Positions 45,543 to 51,886 of a stretch of 64,000 nucleotides of DNA are shown in pieces. The DNA lies in NCBI RefSeq assembly GCF_016772475.1, contig NZ_CP068595.1, forward strand, positions 3,906,001 to 3,970,000, given 5' to 3'. A program made the translations under genes and the position numbers. The notes beneath the pieces were generated by a model. The model searched no databases. It was not told the DNA's origin and worked only from the letters and a program-made list of their open reading frames with translations. The first letter of the stretch is position 1, and each line of letters starts with the position of its first letter. Source of the stretch: Paenibacillus sonchi (GTDB lineage: Bacteria; Bacillota; Bacilli; Paenibacillales; Paenibacillaceae).

Positions 45543-46337
45543 ATGGCAGCAGCTTATAAAGACCCGTTACATGAATTTGAAGGGAAAAGAGTACTGGTGA
45601 CCGGAGGAACCCGGGGCATGGGAGAAGCCATTGCCAAAAGACTGGCAGCCAGCGGAGCAACAGTACTGACGACAGCCCGCACGCTGCCTGCTGATCTTCA
45701 GGAGCCGGGGCTGTTCGTGCAGGCGGATATTGCCACACCTGAAGGAGTGGAGCAGGTCGTTCACGGGGTAAAAGAAGTGCTCGGCGGGATTGATATTCTG
45801 GTGAACAATGTGGGAGGCTCCAGCACGCCTCCGGGCGGGGCGCTAGTCCTGACCGATGAAGACTGGCTGCAGGCCTTGAACTGGAATCTGCTCGCCGCCG
45901 TCCGGCTGGACCGAGGGCTGCTGCCGATGATGCTGGAGCAGGGCTCCGGTGCCATCGTCCATATTTCCTCTATTCAGAGACGTCTGCCGCTGTATGAAAC
46001 TACACTGGCCTATGCCGCAGCCAAAGCAGCTCTGTCCAACTACAGCAAAGGCTTGTCCAATGAGTTTTCGCCGCGCGGCATCCGCATTAATACCGTGGCT
46101 CCGGGCTTTATCCAGACCAAGGCGGCGGAAGCGATGATTGACCGGATTGCCCAGACGGCAGGAAGCCGCGAGGCTGCCTTACAGCAGCTGATGGATTCAC
46201 TTGGCGGCATCCCTCTTGGCCGTCCCGGCCTGCCGGAGGAGGTTGGTGAGCTGGTGGCATTCCTGGTGTCTGACCGGGCAGCTTCGATTACAGGCAGTGA
46301 ATATGTGATTGACGGAGGAACGATTCCGACGGTGTAA
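45543..46337 (+). CDS. Short-chain dehydrogenase/reductase (oxidoreductase)
   Basis: 264 residues. [14 protein letters not shown] is the cofactor loop, NNVGG follows beta 4, [10 protein letters not shown] carries the catalytic Ser, and YAAAKAAL supplies YxxxK. A classical SDR ending [19 protein letters not shown] precedes the ATG at 45543; the longer frame to 45372 is inside the DUF1330 gene. It probably reduces a keto compound in an operon regulated by the adjacent LysR. A terminator follows at 46409. Confidence 0.92.
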   Translation: MAAAYKDPLHEFEGKRVLVTGGTRGMGEAIAKRLAASGATVLTTARTLPADLQEPGLFVQADIATPEGVEQVVHGVKEVLGGIDILVNNVGGSSTPPGGALVLTDEDWLQALNWNLLAAVRLDRGLLPMMLEQGSGAIVHISSIQRRLPLYETTLAYAAAKAALSNYSKGLSNEFSPRGIRINTVAPGFIQTKAAEAMIDRIAQTAGSREAALQQLMDSLGGIPLGRPGLPEEVGELVAFLVSDRAASITGSEYVIDGGTIPTV

Positions 46338-46408
46338 CTGGGGGATTAGCGTTTTCTGGAGGGAAATCTAATAGAAACGTTAGAAGAAGAGGGAGTGGAT
46401 TTGCTGCA

Positions 46409-46433
46409 AACCAGCCGGTGACGGCTGGTTTTG
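46409..46433 (+). terminator. Terminator-like hairpin
   Basis: AACCAGCCG (46409-46417), loop GTGA, and CGGCTGGTT (46422-46430), followed by TTGTTCTT. Confidence 0.7.
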
Positions 46434-46790
46434 TTCTTGTATAGGAGATTATACAATGTCAAAAAATGCGGAGATTTTGGAAGCCTCCGAGGATATAAGC
46501 GATGCAGAGGATTGGGCTGCTTCAGCGGGCTGAAACGGACAGAAGCGGACAGAAGCGGGCTGAAGTATGTTCGCCCACAAAAGGGAGTGGCTGCTTAAGT
46601 GGAATTAGTGAACCTAAATGGGCTTAAATTGCGTTACACCGAGGCATTAGTTGGAAAAAGTAGACTTATTTTTAGTGAAATCACCTCCTAAGAGGCAAAT
46701 CGGCCGGATTAAGTGTACTTTTTCCCACATGCGTTTGTTGGAGAAGGGGATGAGGAGATTTAAGTTTACTTTTTCCACTATAGCCGGCTT
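46434..46790. repeat. Intergenic repeat family 1, copy D (divergent), with GTGGAAAAAG-type repeats
   Basis: 46434-46510 matches the left part of copies A-C (GGAGATTATACAATGT, GATATAAGCGATGCAG). The tail at 46590-46790 has several GGAAAAAGT motifs and their complements, as in copies A and C right and at 57975-58160. The centre is lost. No gene is visible. Confidence 0.65.
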
Positions 46791-46828
46791 TTGCTGCTTG
46801 CAATCAGGGGCCCTTCCCCTCCAATCCA

Positions 46829-47230
46829 CTACCTCGCAGGAGTAACCCCCGGCTCACCATACAAGCATTCTTGCCTTATGCCATTGGCCGCTCTAAGTAC
46901 AGCATATTTCAACTCTTCCTTGGCAACAGGCTTGAGCAGAGTGTCCATCCCGCCTTTACAGAAGGCATCGAGGATAAATTCATAGCTGCTGGTGACAATG
47001 ATTGTGCCATGAGTCTGGCTGGCATTCACCCGTTCCAGCGCACTTGCTTCGCTGATCAGCAGCTTGGCATCCGTCACAATGATATCCGGGTTATGGCGCT
47101 CGATCAGCCGGATGGCCCCGGAATCACAGGCGGCTTCCAGAATCGCTTCATATGCAAAGGGCAGCGTCTCCAGCAAAAGCTTCAATTCACTGCGCATTTG
47201 GGGGTTGTCGTCAACAAGTATGATTTTCAT
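46829..47230 (-). CDS. Stand-alone response-regulator receiver protein
   Basis: 133 residues, essentially only a REC domain: acidic pocket D7/D8, phosphoacceptor D54 (IIVTDAKLL), the T/S switch region IIVTSSYEF, and K in LLKPV. YesN-type relatives continue with an AraC output domain; here the protein ends about 20 residues after the receiver. Its ATG overlaps the stop of the repaired MFS gene (ATGA), so the two are coupled. A kinase is not nearby. It may be Spo0F-like or a truncated YesN; I see no downstream remnant of the lost HTH. Confidence 0.8.
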   Translation of the reverse strand: MKIILVDDNPQMRSELKLLLETLPFAYEAILEAACDSGAIRLIERHNPDIIVTDAKLLISEASALERVNASQTHGTIIVTSSYEFILDAFCKGGMDTLLKPVAKEELKYAVLRAANGIRQECLYGEPGVTPAR

Positions 47231-48461
47231 TGCAGATTCCTCCTGTTATGTGATACTGGTTGAATGGGTGGCCTCTTCTGCCGCCGAATGCCGGGGAGTG
47301 CAAGCAAGGCCAGAGAGACCATTCCCAGCAGCAGGCATACCCAATAGGCGTTTCTGTACCCGAACCACTGCGCCGCCGCTCCCCAGCCAGGCTTCCAAAC
47401 AGCCTTCCGATGGTAGTGGAGTTGGTGTACAGCGTTGAAGCATATCCGGGCAGGTCCGGGAGTAAATCCTGAATATAGCTGATGCCAATGGCAGAAATAA
47501 CTGCTACGAAGAAGGCAAGCAGCACCTGTCCGGCGAGGATTTGCCACAATGAAGTTGAGAACAGCACGACAATGTAGTAAGCCGCTCCCAGCGCAATCCC
47601 CCAGACCATAAGCAGGCGGGCGGAATATTTGGCGGACAGGAGGCCCAGTACAAGCATCAGCGGGATCTCAAGCAGTGCGCAAATACTCGATACCGATGCC
47701 ACATTCTGTGTGTCCCCGCCGAGCGTGTCTGTAATAAACAAGGAAATGTTCAAGTTGTTGATCCAATGCCCGGAATAGAGCAGCGTCAATACCAGAAAGG
47801 GAATCAGGACCCGGGAGTTCTGAAGGAGCCTGACCCGCTGCTGCTGCTTGCTGCCCGCGGTTTGCGGCGGAGCGGCAGGGGCTTTTACAAAGATCATAAT
47901 CAGCAGGGCGTTCATCAAAAAAATCAGCACAGTGCTCATGAAGATCCCCGGGAATCCGAAATAATGGATCAGAGCTGAGCCGGCCAGCGGACCGGCAATA
48001 AAACCGAGTGAAAACATGGAACGAAGCGTAGAATTGGCAAAAGCGTGATCTGCGGACTTGCTGGCATTAACAGCCTCACGCGCACTGGCGAACAGCTGTG
48101 GCATGGCCGGAGCGCCAAGAGCTGTGAATACGGCCATATACAGCAGCAGCCCATAGAACTCATGGATCAAGAGGTAGCCGGCAAAAGCAAGCGCATTAAA
48201 AAACATGGCGGTGACCATCAGCTTTTTACGGTTCAATCCGCTGTCGGAACGTTGGGCAATCCACATGCTGAGCCATACGCCGCTTATGATGGTTATTGCT
48301 GTGAAAATACCAAAGGTGCCTGCGGATACGCCAAGCTTAGTTGTGAAGTAAACAGCCAAAAAAGGGGAGCTGATGGATATAGCCATCCCCTGCAGCATCA
48401 TGCAGCTCAAAAAGACGGGATAGCCTGGAATCAGGAAAAGATTACGGGTTCGTTTCAACAT
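47227..48461 (-). pseudogene. SetA/SotA-like sugar efflux MFS transporter, frameshifted at one G run
   Basis: About 411 residues when repaired, twelve membrane segments. SISSPFLAVYFTTKLGVS in the first loop and GYASTLYTNSTTIGRLFGSLAG late in the protein match sugar efflux transporters of the Set family. The coding-sense GGGG run (CCCC on the plus strand, 47381-47384) needs a fifth G to continue GAAAQWFGYRNAYWVCLLL; as written, the last two helices are scrambled and the frame runs on into the receiver gene. It would export sugars or analogues. Divergent from an AraC gene. Confidence 0.85.
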
Positions 48462-48546
48462 ATCAGCGATAGTATCTCCTTCAGAAGCAGCTTGCAGCTT
48501 TATCTTTCATTTGGTTATAGTATAGTTAATTGCCGATGATTAAAGA

Positions 48547-49479
48547 ATGTTTTATCTGCTCGAAAATCTCTACTATTTGGCTGGGACGGTGAACACCATG
48601 GATTTGAGGCTGCATGCCTGCGCGTACTCTTTTCATACCCTTCCATTTAAAACCTCCTTTACACCACCGCCTTTTTTTCTGTTCCGGCTGCAGGTAGTGG
48701 GCAGCTGCAGAGCGCTGGTGAACGGGAAAATGAGTATCATTGAACCTGGAGATCTGCTGATCTACCGCCCCGGAGAACCGTACCATTTAGAGGTGGAGGA
48801 AATGGACGGGAAGATTGAGAGCGGCGATTACTATCTGCTGTGCGAAGGCTCATGGATCGAAGAGTGGTGGAAGGCCCAGTCCCGTCCGATCCAGCAGCGG
48901 ATACATATGGATACCGGAATGCTGTCCTTATGGCAGCAGCTCTATATCGAGCAGCACCGGATCGTGCAGAGGAATCCTGAACTGATCCGGCATCTGCTCT
49001 GCGCTTTATGCTTGTCGCTAGACCGCTTAGCGGTAGATGCCGTCTCCCGGCAGGACCCGGAGGGGCGTTCCAATGAGCTGGTGGTGCTCATGCGGAGGTA
49101 CATTAATGTTAATGCGCTGCGCCGCTTGCGGGTGGAAGAGGTTGCCAGGGCTGCCGGGCTGAGCGTGTCCCGGGCGGTCCATCTTTTTAAAAAGCTGACC
49201 GGCTTTACGATTATCCGCTATACCCAGGAGATCCGGCTGTCCAACGCCATGGAACGTATCCGCTATACCGACTTAAGCCTGGAAAATATCGCCGGGACCT
49301 GCGGATTTGGCACGTACTCCTATTTTCACAAGGTGTTCAAGGCCAGATACGGCATCTCACCTAAGGAAGCGCGCAACCGGCCGCCTGATTCTATGCTGGA
49401 AGGCACCTATGTCATTCCCGGCGGGGATCAGAACCTCTCCGGACTTTCGGAAGATGCGCGGAAGTTTTTGACGACTTGA
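48547..49479 (+). CDS. AraC-family transcriptional regulator
   Basis: 310 residues. The N-terminal cupin is FFLFRLQVVGSCRALVNGKMSIIEPGDLLIYRPGEPYHL. The C-terminal HTH pair is RVEEVARAAGLSVSRAVHLFKK and SLENIAGTCGFGTYSYFHKVFKARYGISP. The ATG at 48547 has no strong ribosome site; the ATG at 48598 is an alternative. Divergent from the sugar-efflux/receiver operon, so it may control it. The C-terminal ~35 residues after the second HTH are an unassigned tail. Confidence 0.88.
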   Translation: MFYLLENLYYLAGTVNTMDLRLHACAYSFHTLPFKTSFTPPPFFLFRLQVVGSCRALVNGKMSIIEPGDLLIYRPGEPYHLEVEEMDGKIESGDYYLLCEGSWIEEWWKAQSRPIQQRIHMDTGMLSLWQQLYIEQHRIVQRNPELIRHLLCALCLSLDRLAVDAVSRQDPEGRSNELVVLMRRYINVNALRRLRVEEVARAAGLSVSRAVHLFKKLTGFTIIRYTQEIRLSNAMERIRYTDLSLENIAGTCGFGTYSYFHKVFKARYGISPKEARNRPPDSMLEGTYVIPGGDQNLSGLSEDARKFLTT

Positions 49480-49509
49480 GGGTTGCCCAATGATACGTTC
49501 ATTGAAGAC

Positions 49510-49917
49510 TTAAAGCTTGTTATACTGCTCATCTGAGACTGGCTCCAGCCATTCCGGTGTACCTGCAGTGATTGCAAGATGTTCAAACCAACTGTCAGTT
49601 GCTGCACCATGCCAGTGTTTAACACCATCATGGGTAACAATAACATCACCTGCTTTCAGCAATTGGGCTGGTTGTCCTTCTTCCTGGTACCAGCCTTCAC
49701 CGCCAGTTACTAATAACAGCTGAAACCCATTACGGTGGATATGCCAGTTATTCCGGCAACCCGGTTCAAAGGTCACGACTCCAACCCCAACATTAACTTT
49801 AGGATCGGCAACCAACGTTTTTAGGTAACTTTGTCCGACAAAGTATTTGGCAAAAGCTTCATTCCTCTCTCCCTTGGGGAAAATCACGCCATTTTTGACT
49901 TCCTCATGTTTTGTCAT
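49510..49917 (-). CDS. Cupin-domain protein
   Basis: 135 residues, single conserved-barrel cupin. Motif 1 is NNWHIHRNGFQLLLVTGGEGWYQ (metal ligands His-His...), and motif 2 is AGDVIVTHDGVKHWHG. Similar proteins are often placed beside aldo/keto reductases and carboxymuconolactone decarboxylase-like genes, and here a decayed aldo/keto reductase lies just upstream. GGAGGATGC precedes the ATG at 49917. The reaction is unknown. Confidence 0.88.
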   Translation of the reverse strand: MTKHEEVKNGVIFPKGERNEAFAKYFVGQSYLKTLVADPKVNVGVGVVTFEPGCRNNWHIHRNGFQLLLVTGGEGWYQEEGQPAQLLKAGDVIVTHDGVKHWHGAATDSWFEHLAITAGTPEWLEPVSDEQYNKL

Positions 49918-49962
49918 TTTGCATCCTCCAATACAAGCATCAATATAAGATCGTCGGGCTGA

Positions 49963-50290
49963 TCAATTTACTTTGTTTTTCTCCTCAAAGACCGGGAAGA
50001 AGCTATGCTCGCCATATTTCCCGATGTCCTCAACATTTTTCAACGTCTCCATATCTGCACCGCTGATAACAATCAAGCTCTGCATTGATTCTCATGTGAT
50101 CCGGATTCGCCGTCTTAGGAATGACTACAAGACCAAGCTGGATATCATATTGCAGGGCTAAGTTGAGCTACAGTTACTCCATACTTCTTTGTTCTCCGCG
50201 AAATAACGGTTCTCCTCACGGAATTCATTCCAAGGCTGGAGGCTAAACTGCACCCAAGGCTGAGTATGCCGATCCTCACGTCTCTAACCA
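49963..50290 (-). pseudogene. Decayed aldo/keto reductase, C-terminal part
   Basis: Minus-strand fragments in changing frames read YGVTVAQLS, DIQLGLVVIPKTANPDHMRINAELD, then DMETLKNVEDIGKYGEHSFFPVFEEKNKVN and stop at 49963. This is the C-terminal third of an aldo/keto reductase (the PKTANPDHM segment is the cofactor-binding loop). At least three frame changes show real decay, unlike the single homopolymer slips elsewhere. It shares its direction with the cupin gene. Confidence 0.7.
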
Positions 50291-50317
50291 CGACTTGCCA
50301 ATAATAATCGATATTGA

Positions 50318-50400
50318 TCGACTAATCGACATATGTATATAATAGATCAATCTCATTTGCATACAATCGTTAATTTTAGCGGATTCGTCGATTACTCGAC
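50318..50400. promoter_or_regulatory. Relic TetR operators (GTCGA-N4-TCGAC)
   Basis: GTCGATTACTCGAC (50387-50400) is a perfect palindrome, and a near copy TCGACTAATCGAC lies at 50318-50330. They sit between the decayed aldo/keto reductase and the decayed tetR, where the lost repressor would have bound. Confidence 0.5.
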
Positions 50401-50443
50401 ACATCGTTGACAAGTGTAAATTAATTCAAGGAAGGCTCTTTTT

Positions 50444-50644
50444 CTTCAGTTTATTATCGAAGAGTTCAATGAAGAGGTGGACCCTTCCGAAGAGCGGAAT
50501 CTGGAATTAACAGAAGTGGTCATGCTGCAATTTATGGGAACTGCTTATGTAGGGGTGGTTGAATGGTGGATTACGCACGGGATGCCCCATTCGCCTACAG
50601 AAATGGCAAAGCAAGTAGGGATTTTGTTAGAAAGAATTGTGTAG
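50444..50644 (+). pseudogene. C-terminal remnant of a TetR-family regulator
   Basis: The last ~66 residues (LQFIIEEFNEEVDPSEERNL ... MGTAYVGVVEWWITHGMPHS ... ERIV) match the TetR_C_7 domain. The DNA-binding half is gone and no start or ribosome site is present. It once probably repressed the neighbouring aldo/keto reductase. Confidence 0.65.
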
Positions 50645-50839
50645 CGGCTATTCTCCCAAACAGGTTTAATCTGTTACAGGATCAAGGTCGGCCGGATTAG
50701 AGTTTGCTTACTGAGCAGGTTCATTGACAGCTGCTGTCCGCCCGCCTATACTTATTTCCAAAAGGACGAAGCACGTCCCGTACTCATGGATTCATGGGTC
50801 CGGGACTTTTTTGCGTCCACGGGAAGGAGATTGCATGTT

Positions 50840-51514
50840 ATGGGATTTCAAAAAGAACACAGCACTTGGCTCAAATATCACTTGGACCGTAGGAAAGGAG
50901 AAAGAAGGGATCGCTTGGAACGGGGACATGGTCACGGAGAGCGCATGTTTCTGGAGCAGGTATGGTGGCCGATGATGGGAACGCTACAGAACCTTCACCC
51001 CGAATATGAGGTCGTAGATTGGCGCGGGAGGCCCTATTTTGTTGATCTTGTCTGGAGGCCGGGGCAAGTGAAATTCGCGTTCGAAGTGAAGGGCTACGGC
51101 CCGCATGTGCAGAATATGGACCGTACCCGTTACCGGCAAGAGCTCAACCGGGAAACATTTCTGCAAATTGCCGGCTATCGGGTAGTTTCGATTCCCTATG
51201 ATGACCTCGAAGCGAGCCCGCAGCTTATAATTTCGCTGATAAGGTCCCTGGTGGCCCCGTTTATCAGCGGGAATAACGCAATGGAGCATTTTACTCGTCT
51301 GGAGCGGGAGATGATCCGGCTTGCGGTTTCCCGGGATGGATTGATCCGCCCGGTTGACGTGGTCAAGGAGCTTGGAGTCAACCTGCGGACGGTTCGAAAT
51401 ATGCTGCAGGCGCTTTGTGCAAAAGGGAGGCTCAGACCTGTGCCTACGAATAGTGGCAGGAGAGTTTGCCGATATGAGGCGATTCATTCCTTCTCCGACG
51501 AACAGCTGTGGTGA
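50840..51514 (+). CDS. Orphan restriction-endonuclease-fold protein with C-terminal winged helix
   Basis: 224 residues, not confidently assigned to a named family. The middle (residues ~50-125) has a PD-(D/E)xK-like core: a Glu helix (ERMFLEQVWWPMM), VDWRGRPYFVDLVW (Asp), and KFAFEVKGYG (E-x-K). It ends with a VVSIPYDDL strand like DUF559/Vsr-type nucleases. The C-terminal ~70 residues form a winged HTH (RPVDVVKELGVNLRTVRNMLQAL). GGAAGGAG lies upstream of the ATG at 50840. No methylase, helicase or phage genes are near. It could be a house-keeping nuclease or a DNA-binding protein with a dead nuclease fold. Confidence 0.65.
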   Translation: MGFQKEHSTWLKYHLDRRKGERRDRLERGHGHGERMFLEQVWWPMMGTLQNLHPEYEVVDWRGRPYFVDLVWRPGQVKFAFEVKGYGPHVQNMDRTRYRQELNRETFLQIAGYRVVSIPYDDLEASPQLIISLIRSLVAPFISGNNAMEHFTRLEREMIRLAVSRDGLIRPVDVVKELGVNLRTVRNMLQALCAKGRLRPVPTNSGRRVCRYEAIHSFSDEQLW

Positions 51515-51542
51515 AAGGGGGCTGGCTGTCATAGGTAAGTGA

Positions 51543-51719
51543 AACAACGGCAGAAATGCCGTTGTTGGAGCGCCCGCAGGCGTCACGCCCGGAAACAACG
51601 GCAAAAATGCCGTTGTTGAAGCGCGCGCAGGCGTCATGCCCGGAAACAACGGCAGAAATGCCGTTGTTGGAGCGCCCGCAGGCGTCATGCCCGGAAACAA
51701 CGGCAGAAATGCCGTTGTT
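51543..51719. repeat. Array of four identical hairpins with exact 51 bp period
   Basis: AACAACGGCA-GAAA-TGCCGTTGTT occurs at 51543, 51594 (loop AAAA), 51645 and 51696. Each is a perfect 10 bp stem with a mostly GNRA tetraloop. The 27-base linkers (GGAGCGCCCGCAGGCGTC...) are also nearly identical, so it is a tandem repeat and not a CRISPR array. It lies between the nuclease-like gene and the GH3 gene. There is no T tract. Confidence 0.85.
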
Positions 51720-51886
51720 AACCCGCCCGCCTTAAATTCAGACTGAGACGCAGCTCTCCGCCCGAATCTCTAATTTTGAACTGATTTTTCTGTCAATTGT
51801 TCAGGTGTTGCTCCCGGCGGGAATCTTTTATGATAGGAAAGATAGATGAAACCGTTATCATTAAGATCAAAAGGAGTGTCTGCTCA

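Noticed and set aside
50724..50975. Alternative 83-codon frame overlapping the nuclease-like gene
   Set aside because: It ends within a well-conserved-looking frame with a PD-(D/E)xK-like core and shows no protein features itself.
51543..51719. CRISPR-like array (four repeats at regular spacing)
   Set aside because: The linkers are as conserved as the hairpins, so there are no unique spacers, and no cas genes are present.
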